Source of the DNA: SM1-73 sp964588305
Lineage (GTDB): Bacteria > Zixibacteria > MSB-5A5 > SM1-73
Direction: 5' to 3'
Assembly: GCA_964588305.1 (NCBI GenBank)
Contig: CAZPOP010000006.1
Coordinates: 1-64,000 of the forward strand
Length of the DNA stretch: 64,000 bases
The position numbers and the translations under genes are program-made. A model generated the notes under the pieces. The model worked only from the letters and a program-made list of their open reading frames with translations. It did not search any database and was not told where the DNA came from. Numbering within the stretch: the stretch's first letter is position 1; every line of letters begins with the position of its first letter. This document shows, in pieces, positions 9,274 through 18,025 of the stretch.

Positions 9274-10248
9274 ATGGAGAGAAACTCTGTAACGAAATTG
9301 GAGCTTACCACCCCCAGTGAGGCTGCTGGTACGAGATTAGATCTCTTCCTGGCCACTAAAAACAAAGATCTTTCCCGATCTCGCGTCCAAAAATTGATTT
9401 CTGATCAAAACATCCTGGTGAATGGCAGACCCACAAAGCCCTCGTATAAAATAAGAGGGAACGAAAGGATTACCATCGAAGTTCCTCCCTTAGAAGAACT
9501 CTCGTTGGAACCTGAAAACATTCCTTTAGACATTCCTTATGAAGATTCTGACCTTTTGCTGGTGAACAAAAAGCCGGGGATGGTGGTTCATCCGGCTTTG
9601 GGAAACTATTCCCATACTCTGGTTAATGCCCTTCTTTTTCATTGTAAGGACCTCTCCGGGATTAACGGGGTGCTGCGTCCCGGCATAGTGCACAGGCTGG
9701 ACAAAAACACTTCCGGCCTCTTGGTGGTGGCAAAGAACGATTTCACGCACCAGGGCCTGGCAGAGCAGATCAAAAACAGGACGCTTTTGCGTGAGTACGT
9801 TGCGATTGTCTGGGGACATATGCCTTCTGATAAAGGAATTATCCAGGCACCCATCGGAAGATCGACAAAAGATGGCAAAAAAATGGCGGTAAGTCGATTG
9901 AGAGGAAGGGAATCATTGACCGAGTATCAGGTTCAAGAAAGATTCGATCTCTGTGAGCTTCTTTCCATAAGATTGAAAACCGGAAGGACTCATCAGATAA
10001 GGGTGCATTTATCTTATCTTAACCATCCGGTGTTAGGCGATCCAGAGTATGGGGGGAGACAGAAATGGATTAAGGGAATTCACGACAAGCATCGCCCCCT
10101 TGCCCAGAAGCTTCTAACCTCAATCGACCGCCAGGCACTTCACGCCAAAAAATTAGGCTTCACACATCCTCGAACAAAGGAATACAAAGAATTCGAGTCT
10201 TGCCTTCCTGAAGACTTTAATAATGTTCTGAATCTTCTTCGTAAATAA
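9274..10248 (+). CDS. rluD: RluD-family 23S rRNA pseudouridine synthase
   Basis: 324 residues: an N-terminal S4 RNA-binding domain (about 15-80, GTRLDLFL and SRSRVQKLI), then the RluA-type catalytic domain with HRLDKNTSGLLVVAK (catalytic Asp about 145) and TGRTHQIRVHL. It isomerises uridines in rRNA. RluA-family members differ in target, so RluD is the likeliest but not the only assignment. TTG 9271 and ATG 9274 are adjacent; no strong ribosome site is seen. A spacer of about 160 bp separates it from lspA, the usual neighbour in this cluster. Confidence 0.88.
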   Translation: MERNSVTKLELTTPSEAAGTRLDLFLATKNKDLSRSRVQKLISDQNILVNGRPTKPSYKIRGNERITIEVPPLEELSLEPENIPLDIPYEDSDLLLVNKKPGMVVHPALGNYSHTLVNALLFHCKDLSGINGVLRPGIVHRLDKNTSGLLVVAKNDFTHQGLAEQIKNRTLLREYVAIVWGHMPSDKGIIQAPIGRSTKDGKKMAVSRLRGRESLTEYQVQERFDLCELLSIRLKTGRTHQIRVHLSYLNHPVLGDPEYGGRQKWIKGIHDKHRPLAQKLLTSIDRQALHAKKLGFTHPRTKEYKEFESCLPEDFNNVLNLLRK

Positions 10249-10770
10249 ACCATGCCATAAGTTTACTCGAAAATCGATGTCAGTTGACGTAACGTGAAAG
10301 TAAGCGGGGAAACCCACGTGCCATCCTGAGCGGAGCCTCGCCTGAGGCGGGCGGAGCGAAGGATCTCTCCCTGAAAGGAAAAGCTCAAATCGGGCTCGGA
10401 GGTACCGTCACCCTCGACCAGAAATCATGTGGCACGGTAAGGCTACGCTGCCACAACTGGCAGCGAGCAGCGAAGAAAAACATTACACCCCGTGTTAGGC
10501 CACATTTCTAATGGGAAAGAAAGGTTTTTATTTTCTGCACCACTGACGTCAACACATGCTGCTCTTCCAATAGAAACGGATGATGAATTGCGACAATTTC
10601 CTCTTCACCCTTCTTTGAATTCGGCAAATCACCCCGATAACTGGCAAACGCTTTTTGGAATCTTGGCTCGGTAATCATGGTGGTATATCCGCCCGGTTTG
10701 TAGGTCGAGCATGGCGTAAGCCTGCTCAACAAATCTATCTCTTAACCCTTGCCCCTGGACCCTGGTTTAT
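10249..10770. repeat. Non-coding stretch with dispersed palindromic repeats
   Basis: I find no credible gene here. It contains a CATCCTGAGCGGAGCC...GGAGCGAAGGATCT element (10321-10367; GCCTCGCC TGA GGCGGGC forms its core hairpin) and a GTCGAGCA-TGGCGTAAGCC-TGCTCAAC element (10706-10732). The latter matches a perfect palindromic version at 13508-13533. The rluD and beta-helix genes converge on this gap. Confidence 0.6.
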
Positions 10771-12726
10771 TCATGGACAGCCCGGCGGCGATCCTCCCAA
10801 AAACAAATAGTTGATAAGATACATCACATCAGCAACATCCACCACCCCGTCGCAATTGGCATCTCCGGCATCGAGAGGGTCAGGTGCTGATCCAGATATG
10901 AACAGGTAATTTATCAAATACATGACGTCGGCTACATCGATTGCCCCGTCCGCATTTGCGTCCCCACGAGAATAGATTATGAAATCATCATCACTTATAT
11001 CAAAAGGATCACCATCTAATACATCCGACACTTTCACTCTACAATTCGGAGAAGGTGTATTTGGCACAATCCAAGCAACGGAACCGATATTTGTGGTATC
11101 GTCAACAATAACCAGCCAGTCAGCACCGCTATTGGTGGAATACTCAATCGTAACGTTGCTGTCAAAACATAAAGAGTTCCAAGAAATATCGTAAGTTGAG
11201 TCGACAATCAAGGTTTCACCACCGGTGGGGTAGGTGACAATAATAGTAGGTCCAGGGCAGATTGTGAAATCGCTGTCGCTGACATCCGATGGGTTGCCAT
11301 CGGCAGCATCAGATACTTTCACCCTGCAATTGGGAGAAAGGACAAGGGGACCTTCCCACGAATAGAACCCAATATTTATGGTGCTTTCTACTACACTTTC
11401 CCATGTGGAACCACTGTTAGTTGAGTATTCTATCTTGACATTGTCGGTGAAACAGAACGGATTCCATTGGATATAATATGTTTCATCGGACCACCATTCC
11501 TCACCCCCGTTGGGAGAAATAACTATAATAGAGTCTGCTGGTGGTGTGTTGACGTCGGTAGAAAAAGGCGTATAATCAAATTCTCGAAGACTTGGGTCGT
11601 CCCAATAATCATAAATTAGTAACTGAATCATATTGGGGTCGGTCGTCCCCCACCAGTTGTTCTCACCGTGAATGGGAGTTGGACCTGGTCCAGCAGAGAC
11701 CTCAAAAACTGAATTAACAAGATCGCTATTTCCATGAATGTTATTAAAATTCATGTAAAGGTTGCTATACGGGGAGCCGAAGAGGACACCTCCCGCAGTA
11801 ACCGGAGGCCCGTTTGACGAATTTCCACTAATAGTATTGCCAGTAATGATGGGATGGCCACCGCCTATGCAAAGACCACCCCCTCCCCTGGCGGCGGTGT
11901 TATTAGTTATGGTATTGCAAGATATAATGGGGGATACATAATAAATATATATCCCACCTCCATACCAATTATAGGGTTGCCCATTCCCAGTTATTACATT
12001 ATTAGTAATTATTGCTGAATCTGATTCCACATAAATCCCGTCACCGCTTGAAGAATAAAGCGAGGAACTCCCAACCCAATTTCCCGATATAGTATTGCCG
12101 ACTATCATAGGTGCAGATCCCGCCATTATCGCAATCCCTCCACCATACGTTGCGGATGGGCCAGCGGTCCAGGCATTGCCGCTTATAGTGTTATAAGAGA
12201 TTACAGGCGACGATCCTGTGCCTATGAGGATGCCATGTCCCTCATATATATAAGAACCACTGCCGTTCTCTCTGATGGTGTTATAACTGATTTTCGGTGA
12301 TGCAGAATCACAAACGATCCCAACCCTTGCTTTTTCAATCCGGCAATACTCCACCAAGCACATAGTATCAATACTTGAGTTGGTAAATCTTATACTAATC
12401 CAATAAGCCCGTCCAGCGGCCTCATCGCTCGCTGTAAGAATGATTGAGTCTGTGGATGTTCCTCGAGCATCAAGCGCGCCATCCACTCTTAACCCAATCC
12501 CTTGGTTGAAGTTCACAATTACCCCTGGTTGAATCGTCAAAGTAACATTGGTATCCACTCTCGTTCCCCCAATAACAATATAGGGGTTTCCAGCCGGTGT
12601 CCACGTGGTATTAGCGCCTATAGTCCCGCTCACAAAAGTCGTATCTGCCTTTGCCCCGGGGTTAAACGCAACGCAAAGCGCCATCATCGCCCCCAAGAGC
12701 AAAGAAATTTTTAAGGTGCATTTCAT
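10771..12726 (-). CDS. Secreted beta-helix protein with two Ig-like NGGE domains and C-terminal dockerin
   Basis: 651 residues. Signal peptide 1-27 (MKCTLKISLLLGAMMALCVA...AKA). Residues about 30-350 are a right-handed parallel beta-helix with repeated NTISGN / NTITNN turns (pectate lyase- or NosD-like fold), which could bind or cut polysaccharide; no catalytic set can be assigned. Two Ig-like domains begin at SPNGGEEWW (about 401) and YPTGGETL (about 497). The end (about 583-651) is a dockerin-like pair, RGDANADGAIDVADVMYLIN and its repeat. ATG start with CCGGAGGT 5 bp upstream. Its promoter is at 12856-12883. The same Ig-plus-dockerin end occurs at 45206-47284, so it belongs with the secreted set of 45-54 kb. 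Confidence 0.87.
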   Translation of the reverse strand: MKCTLKISLLLGAMMALCVAFNPGAKADTTFVSGTIGANTTWTPAGNPYIVIGGTRVDTNVTLTIQPGVIVNFNQGIGLRVDGALDARGTSTDSIILTASDEAAGRAYWISIRFTNSSIDTMCLVEYCRIEKARVGIVCDSASPKISYNTIRENGSGSYIYEGHGILIGTGSSPVISYNTISGNAWTAGPSATYGGGIAIMAGSAPMIVGNTISGNWVGSSSLYSSSGDGIYVESDSAIITNNVITGNGQPYNWYGGGIYIYYVSPIISCNTITNNTAARGGGGLCIGGGHPIITGNTISGNSSNGPPVTAGGVLFGSPYSNLYMNFNNIHGNSDLVNSVFEVSAGPGPTPIHGENNWWGTTDPNMIQLLIYDYWDDPSLREFDYTPFSTDVNTPPADSIIVISPNGGEEWWSDETYYIQWNPFCFTDNVKIEYSTNSGSTWESVVESTINIGFYSWEGPLVLSPNCRVKVSDAADGNPSDVSDSDFTICPGPTIIVTYPTGGETLIVDSTYDISWNSLCFDSNVTIEYSTNSGADWLVIVDDTTNIGSVAWIVPNTPSPNCRVKVSDVLDGDPFDISDDDFIIYSRGDANADGAIDVADVMYLINYLFISGSAPDPLDAGDANCDGVVDVADVMYLINYLFLGGSPPGCP

Positions 12727-12855
12727 TTTATACCTCCGGTTTGTTTAGTTAATACTTCATTGTTCATGGTAAGATCAAACAAGACAATGCGGTTATTTCA
12801 CTAATTTTGTACAAACACCAGTATACATTTGCAGCAAGATTCTTCTTGTAGCAAT

Positions 12856-12883
12856 AATATAACTTCTTTCTAACAATTGTCAA
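12856..12883 (-). promoter_or_regulatory. Sigma70-type promoter (minus strand)
   Basis: On the minus strand TTGACA (12883-12878), 16-bp spacer, TATATT (12861-12856). It drives the beta-helix/dockerin gene and leaves a leader of about 120 nt. Confidence 0.7.
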
Positions 12884-13567
12884 TATCTGATTTGAGAATT
12901 CCTGGACTTTTTCAGGTTAGGGGATTCACTCACACGGACTTACTCGTTGATCGAGGGTGCCCTCCCCCTCGACCTCAGGTTGACTCGAATCCTCCCCCTC
13001 GATGGAGGTTATGTCATAATGTCATTCTGAGGCTTTAGCCGAAGAATCTCGATTTTCTAACTTATTAAGACTATTAAACTGTTCCCCAGCCAAACGCGGG
13101 ATAGCAAAATCACTCTAACTTTGATGGTGATGGAGATAGGTGCAGTATATATGAGAGAGGCAGTTGTTTTATGATAAGCCATAATCCCCCTTTTGTAAAG
13201 GTGAACAAAGGGATGTTAAAGATTATTACAAGTTCTCCGAGTTCTCAGAACCCGTGAGTCTGTCGAAAAAATGTTTTTTTGTGTCACCCTGAACGAAGTG
13301 AAGGGTCTTAACTCTTTGAAATAAAGCGCGTACGCAAGCCTTCACGGCTTGCCAGCCCCGCCAAAGGCGGGATGGCAAAATCACTCTAACTTTGATGGTG
13401 ATAGGGTTAGAGCGCCTGTTTATGGGAGACCAACTATGAGGTCACCCAATGACCAGCTTAGTCGAATCGCTTATGGTAAACATACTCTAACCTTTTATGG
13501 TCTTGTAGGTCAAGCATGGCGTAGCCTGCTTGACAAATTCTCTATTCTGGCAGAAAGGATATTTGAT
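12884..13567. repeat. Repeat-rich intergenic region
   Basis: A mosaic of short repeats. GTCATTCTGAG...GAAGAATCT (13020-13050) belongs to a family also seen at 14671-14722. The segment GGCAAAATCACTCTAACTTT plus TGATGGTGAT occurs twice (about 13106-13131 and 13374-13402). A GCGTACGCAAGCCTTCACGGCTTGCC palindrome-like copy sits at 13326-13351, and a perfect palindrome with arms GTCAAGCA / TGCTTGAC at 13508-13533. A reading frame open from 13349 runs through these repeats and its N-terminal part is not credible coding sequence. Confidence 0.6.
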
Positions 13568-14398
13568 ATGAACGGTCTGATTGATACCGACCCTGGGTCT
13601 TGTCAAAAAGAAGAGCCTAAGGACTTGAAGCTCCTAGAAATATTAATCGATAAGATCATTAACAGATTAGAGGAAAACTCCTGTGAGCCCAAAATCCAGG
13701 ATGCCTTGAAAGCTATCCAGCTCAAACAGAAAGTGGCCAAAACCTCGGAAGCCGAAGAATTCTTTTGGCAACAAATAGACGAAATAAGAAGAGAGGAATT
13801 GCCAAAACTTTATCCTGAACGTATCCGACCTAACAGCTTGGAGGCTCAAATTCTGAAGACCATCTTAGCGCTGAAAGATCAGGTAAAAAATGGCATTCTT
13901 CCGGTTAAAACCATCACCGACACTTTCAATCAAGAAAGATCCAGAGAAAATCAGCTTACTTATCAACGGGTTGGACGGACCTTATCCACCATCGGATTCT
14001 CAAAGAGAAGAACAGGAAGCGGAGCCTCGGCCATCATTTGGGAAGAGGAATTCCTCTCTCGTCTATGCCCTTCTCAGAACAAGGACTCAAGACTCCATGA
14101 TGATTCAAAAGAGATAAAACAATCGTCAGAAACGTCAGAAAGGTCAGAAACGTCAGAAACATCAGGGGCAAAAGAAGCTCCCTCTCTATTGGAGAAAGAT
14201 CGCCAGGATGCTTCGCCGGGTCAGATTGAAAATCCCGCCCTTCGACAGGATCCTTTCGGGTCTGAGCCTTCCTTCGACACTGAGTCTCGGGACGAAGTGC
14301 AGGGTCGAAGGGAGCGAAGTCGAACCACCAGAGGCGGGAGTGAGGGCAATACAAAGTTGTTTTTATGCCCCCCAAGGCTTTGGTCGCATCGGCATTAG
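13568..14398 (+). CDS. Hypothetical protein with a winged-helix-like region; C-terminus runs into repeats
   Basis: I do not recognise this gene. The start is placed at ATG 13568 (MNGLIDTD), just after GAAAGGATATTTGAT; upstream codons in the same frame are repeat sequence. Residues about 20-80 are helical and charged. Residues about 80-165 (NSLEAQILKTILALKDQV, TYQRVGRTLSTIGFSKRR) resemble the winged-helix end found on some mobile-element primase/ATPase proteins, but no ATPase motif is present, so it may be a remnant. After about residue 185 come a Ser/Glu/Thr microrepeat (14126-14165) and then a translated dispersed repeat from about 14215. The true protein may therefore end earlier or be degenerate. 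Confidence 0.45.
   Translation: MNGLIDTDPGSCQKEEPKDLKLLEILIDKIINRLEENSCEPKIQDALKAIQLKQKVAKTSEAEEFFWQQIDEIRREELPKLYPERIRPNSLEAQILKTILALKDQVKNGILPVKTITDTFNQERSRENQLTYQRVGRTLSTIGFSKRRTGSGASAIIWEEEFLSRLCPSQNKDSRLHDDSKEIKQSSETSERSETSETSGAKEAPSLLEKDRQDASPGQIENPALRQDPFGSEPSFDTESRDEVQGRRERSRTTRGGSEGNTKLFLCPPRLWSHRH
14126..14165 (+). repeat. GTCAGAAAC microrepeat
   Basis: Four to five tandem units of GTCAGAAA(C/G) encode SETSERSETSETSG. It lies just upstream of the point where the hypothetical protein reads into intergenic-type repeats. Confidence 0.75.
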
Positions 14399-15040
14399 TT
14401 TCCCGCACGGGTCTCCCTAATCCCCCTTTTTTTAAAGGGTTGGTAGCGCAGACTTTCAGTCTGCGGGGTGGGGATCGAAAAAACGGGGAAACTCCACTCC
14501 CCTTCAGGGTGAATCCCTCTCCTTTGACCTTGCCTCGCACTGACTGCACTCGGCACGAAGTGAGGTCTCGGGACCGAAGGGCAGGATGAACCCCCGCCCT
14601 CGACGAGAAGCTGTATAGTTTCCCTCTCCCCTTGGGGGCTCTGTCGCAACGCTTAAAGACACGTAGTTGTCATTCTGAGCGAAGCCCTGCACCGTCAGCT
14701 GCGGGGCGAAGCGAAGAATCTAATAGTCTCAATTGCCGTAGCGCCCGACCTTTGTTTACCCTGAGCATGGTCGAAGGGTGTCGGGCGTAGATTTATTAGG
14801 ACGAAGTGTCAAGGGAGAGACAAATTGTTCTGTAGAGACCAAATACAAATCATACACTTTTTAAGTTGGTTCGGGAATTGTCGCCGGGATCCCGCTTTGC
14901 GGGAGAATTCCCGAACCATTCTCGAGCGGGTCAGCACGATTCCCCTGAGGGGAAAAATCCAATTCCGGCACGAACAGGAGATTCTTCAACGAGCCTTGAG
15001 GCTTAAAACTCCAGTCCTTCTTTCAACGTTTCGCCCCCGC
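14399..15040. repeat. Intergenic region full of short palindromic repeats
   Basis: No gene supported. Elements seen: GTAGCGCAGAC-TTTCA-GTCTGCGGGG (14441-14467), which has a relative at 58999-59022; CATTCTGAGCGAAGCC...GCGAAGAATCT (14672-14722); CCTGAGCATGGTCGAAGGG (14760-14778); and CGGGATCCCGCTTTGCGGGA (14884-14903). Long frames on both strands are chance openings. Confidence 0.55.
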
Positions 15041-16096
15041 CTAGTGCAGGATCTTCGACATTTGTGCAGCCAAGAGAATTGCATTTATCATCCCCTTGGG
15101 ATCGGCGACGCCTTTGCCAGCAATATCCAGAGCAGTCCCAAAATCAGGAGAGGTCCGGATGATGGGGAGACCGATGGTAACATTTGTTGCATTACCCAGG
15201 CCGCCCATCTTCAAAGGAATCAGTCCCTGATCATGATACATGGCGATAATGCAATCAAAACCATGTGAAGTCCCCCTCACCCTTTTCCTCTCCCCTAATA
15301 GGAGAGGAGACGATCTCGTTAAAGGCGGAGAGGAGAAAATAGTGTCTGCTGGATATGGACCAGAGGCTTTTATCCCTTCTTTCTGTGCTGCTTTGATTGC
15401 AGGAAGAATGAATCTCTTTTCCTCGGTCCCAAAGATTCCCCCCTCTCCGGCATGCGGATTCAAAGCACAAACGCCGATTTTGGGTTTTCTGATCCCGAAG
15501 TATCTCTTGAGAGCCTGTTCAGCTAAAATGATCTTTTCCAGGATTTCTCTTTTGGAAATAGCTTTGGCCACTTCCGAGAGTGCCATATGAGTGGTGACCA
15601 AAACCACCTTGAATCTCTCGGACACAAACATCATGGCGAATCTCCGGGTGGCCGTTAGGTAGGCTAAAAATTCAGTATGTCCGGGAAAATCGTAGCCTGC
15701 CAAGTGCAAGCCTTTCTTGGACAGAGGAGCGGTTACCATGGCGTCTATTTGATAGGAAAGGGCGAATTGAGCAGCATAAATCACACAGTCAGCCGCCATC
15801 CTTCCGGATAGTTTGGTGATTTTGCCCGGCCGGATTTTCGTATGATCAAATCTGGTGCAGTCAAGAACGTTTATGACCGCCTTAGAATCTCTTATCTCTT
15901 CAACCCAGGTTATTCTTCTTAGGTTAACATTTGTCAGGAACTTCCTGGCGGCTGAAAAGATTATGTTGTAGGAGCCAAAAACCAGAGGATGACAACTCCG
16001 CTGGACTACTCTATCAGACAAAGCCTTCACCACCACCTCCGGCCCAATCCCCGCCGGGTCACCCATGGTAACGCCAATGATAGGTTTTTTCAGCAT
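15041..16096 (-). CDS. pdxA: 4-hydroxythreonine-4-phosphate dehydrogenase with an in-frame palindromic insertion
   Basis: 351 residues; oxidises 4-phosphohydroxy-threonine in PLP synthesis. Family marks: GVTMGDPAGIGPEV at the start, VTAPLSKKGLHLAGYDFPGHTEFLA (substrate/metal His), CALNPHAGEGG, PYPADTIF, AMYHDQGLIPLK and RTSPDFGTALDIAGKG. Between DTIF and AMYHDQG there are 30 residues where typical PdxA proteins have about 12. The extra DNA (about 15270-15334) is a CTCTCCCC/GGGGAGAG palindrome like bacterial dispersed repeats, and the frame is kept. The loop lies just before a conserved active-site block, so activity is likely but not certain. ATG start at 16096. Confidence 0.9.
   Translation of the reverse strand: MLKKPIIGVTMGDPAGIGPEVVVKALSDRVVQRSCHPLVFGSYNIIFSAARKFLTNVNLRRITWVEEIRDSKAVINVLDCTRFDHTKIRPGKITKLSGRMAADCVIYAAQFALSYQIDAMVTAPLSKKGLHLAGYDFPGHTEFLAYLTATRRFAMMFVSERFKVVLVTTHMALSEVAKAISKREILEKIILAEQALKRYFGIRKPKIGVCALNPHAGEGGIFGTEEKRFILPAIKAAQKEGIKASGPYPADTIFSSPPLTRSSPLLLGERKRVRGTSHGFDCIIAMYHDQGLIPLKMGGLGNATNVTIGLPIIRTSPDFGTALDIAGKGVADPKGMINAILLAAQMSKILH
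15270..15334. repeat. Palindromic element inserted in frame within pdxA
   Basis: The plus strand reads CCCCCTCACCCTTTTCCTCTCCCCTAATAGGAGAGGAGA with further GGCGGAGAGGAGA. Arms TCCTCTCC / GGAGAGGA surround CCTAATA. The CCCTCACCC...CTCTCCC pattern is typical of small dispersed bacterial repeats; its translation (SPPLTRSSPLLLGERKRVRG on the minus strand) is proline/arginine-rich and unlike PdxA. Confidence 0.65.
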
Positions 16097-16145
16097 ACAG
16101 AAGATTTACTGTTTACTTAAAAGATGCAATTCCCTTCTTAAGTTT

Positions 16146-16197
16146 CGCGTAGCCAAGCCTTCACGGCTTGGCTGGCAAATCATAAAGGCTTGCCTAC
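16146..16197. repeat. Palindromic repeat (GCGTAGCCAAGCC family)
   Basis: CGCGTAGCCAAGCC-TTCAC-GGCTTGGC followed by TGGCAAATCATAAAGGCTTGCC and CTACAC; related to the element at 4872-4919. It lies between cdd and pdxA; the remaining 200 bp of that gap show nothing else clear. Confidence 0.65.
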
Positions 16198-16389
16198 ACA
16201 GAGCCCTGTCCGTCTGGAAGTGATTCATGAAAAAATACAAAACTTCGGTTCTTATTTAAAAGGCAAAAATTTCTCTCTGGATTACCGGTAGTTGGGTCAA
16301 CGGATTCATCCTGAACGGACTTGTCCTCAGAGCTTATCCCGAAGGATTCACCGTGAAAGGATCAAACGGATGGAACAGACAAAATCCGT

Positions 16390-16794
16390 TTAATGCTTTG
16401 GCAAGTTCTGGTTGAACTTCTCGAAAGCCTCCGGAAGAAGCTCTCTTAAAGTATATCTCTCCGTTTTCCCTTCTAAATTAGCACAGATGATCTTCAAATC
16501 AGAACTAAACTCGGAAAGGACCTGCCGACACGCTCCACAGGGAGTGACAGGGTCCGGTTTGTCGGCAACTACGGCGATCTTGACAAAGTCCTTCTCTCCG
16601 TTGGCAACCGCCTTGAAGACTGCCACCCTCTCTGCGCAAACGGTTAAGCCGAATGTGGCATTCTCGACGTTTGCGCCGGTGTAAACCTTTCCGCTCTTTA
16701 CCAAAAGAGCAGCACCCACCTTAAACTCAGAGTACGGAGCGTATGCACGTTCTCTGGCCCTTTTCGCTTTCTTGATTAATTCAGAATCCTTCAT
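16390..16794 (-). CDS. cdd: Cytidine deaminase
   Basis: 134 residues, the size of the tetrameric zinc-dependent enzymes that deaminate cytidine and deoxycytidine. The zinc/catalytic set is complete: TVCAERVAVFKA (Cys ligand plus catalytic Glu) and PCGACRQVL (two Cys ligands); YSEFKVGAAL and GANVENATFG form the nucleoside site. I start at ATG 16794 (MKDSELI), as homologues do; a GTG at 16812 is an in-frame alternative and neither has a strong ribosome site. It lies 58 bp downstream of deoB on the same strand, and the pair acts in nucleoside salvage. Confidence 0.92.
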   Translation of the reverse strand: MKDSELIKKAKRARERAYAPYSEFKVGAALLVKSGKVYTGANVENATFGLTVCAERVAVFKAVANGEKDFVKIAVVADKPDPVTPCGACRQVLSEFSSDLKIICANLEGKTERYTLRELLPEAFEKFNQNLPKH

Positions 16795-16852
16795 CTTGGC
16801 TGAGCGTTCCACTTCTGGCGAGGTCTTTCGAAAGCTTCAAATAACATCGCAA

Positions 16853-18025
16853 CTACCGACTTATCTCTTTCAAAAAGCTTACCCCATTTTTGGTGCCACC
16901 GATATTGAAAATCTCCGCTGTGGTCTTGCCCACGTCTGAAAAAGACTTTCTGATTCCCAAGTTTACATTGTTCTTTACCGATCTCCCATATACCAGAAGA
17001 GGAACGTATTCTCGGGAATGATCGGTGCTTGGGGTGGTGGGATCACAACCGTGATCTGCGGTTATCATCAACAGATCATCCGGGCCCAATAAATCCAGAA
17101 CCTCAGGCAGCCTTCGATCGAAATCCTTCAATCCCAAAGCAAATGCTTGTGGATCGTTCCGGTGTCCCCACAGCATGTCGAAATCGATCAAATTTATGAA
17201 CAGAAGGCCTCTTTGTGATTTCTTCATCGCCCCCACTAACTTGTCCATTCCGTCTGAGTTATTCTTGGTGTGAACACTTTCGGTCAGACCTCTCCGCGCG
17301 AAAAGATCCTCGATCTTTCCCATCCCGATTACCGGGATGCTGTTTTTCTTCAATATGTCCAGGACAGTCTCTTCAGGAGGGGGGAGAGAAAAATCCTTTC
17401 TTCTCTCCGTTCTCTTGAAGGACCCCGGCTTTCCCACAAAAGGACGGGCAATTACCCTGGCTACTCCGTGTTTGCCTGTCAGAATATTTCGGGCCCTAAT
17501 GCACATTTCGTAGAGTTGGCTCACCTGAATGATCTCTTCGTGTGCCGCTATTTGAAAAACGCTGTCTGCTGACGTGTAAACGATAGGACGACCGGTTCTG
17601 ATATGCTCTTCTCCTAATTCCTTTATGATCTCAGTCCCGGAGGCGGGCTTGTTTCCTAATCCCTTTGAGCCTACGGTCTTTTCAAACGGTTCGATTATCT
17701 CTGGCGGAAATCCTTGAGGATAGACCGGAAACGGTTTCCTCAATATCAATCCCATGATCTCCCAATGTCCGGAGGTACTATCCTTACCGGCAGATAGTTC
17801 TGCCATTTTCCCATAGTTACCCGATGGCTCCGTCTGTCGACTTACGCCGGGAATCGACTCAATATGGCCTAGACCCAGCTTCCCTAGATTGGGCAATTTC
17901 AACCCACCCACCGCCTTGGCAGTATTCACTATGGTATTCGACCCCTCATCTCCGTACAGATGAGCGTCCGGCAGTTCCCCGATGCCACAGGCGTCCAGAA
18001 TAATCAGGATTACTCTCTTCATCAT
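16853..18025 (-). CDS. deoB: Phosphopentomutase
   Basis: About 390 residues of the alkaline-phosphatase superfamily; interconverts (deoxy)ribose-1- and -5-phosphate. Metal and phosphoryl sites are visible: LDACGIGELPDA, KDSTSGHWE (Thr that carries phosphate), LIDFDMLWGHRND, ITADHGCDPTTPSTDHSREY. Two adjacent ATG codons (18025, 18022) follow GGGAAACC; the frame opens at GTG 18037. It would take the pentose-1-phosphate made by PunA (4014-4859). cdd follows directly. Confidence 0.94.
   Translation of the reverse strand: MMKRVILIILDACGIGELPDAHLYGDEGSNTIVNTAKAVGGLKLPNLGKLGLGHIESIPGVSRQTEPSGNYGKMAELSAGKDSTSGHWEIMGLILRKPFPVYPQGFPPEIIEPFEKTVGSKGLGNKPASGTEIIKELGEEHIRTGRPIVYTSADSVFQIAAHEEIIQVSQLYEMCIRARNILTGKHGVARVIARPFVGKPGSFKRTERRKDFSLPPPEETVLDILKKNSIPVIGMGKIEDLFARRGLTESVHTKNNSDGMDKLVGAMKKSQRGLLFINLIDFDMLWGHRNDPQAFALGLKDFDRRLPEVLDLLGPDDLLMITADHGCDPTTPSTDHSREYVPLLVYGRSVKNNVNLGIRKSFSDVGKTTAEIFNIGGTKNGVSFLKEISR

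Noticed and set aside
14100..14170. Microrepeat region considered as a CRISPR-like array
   Set aside because: Unit of 9 bp without spacers, in frame within a coding sequence, no cas genes in the window.
14034..14549. 171-codon minus-strand frame across the repeat region
   Set aside because: Built from dispersed repeats read in the antisense direction; TFLTFLTFLTF repeats mirror the SETSET microrepeat.
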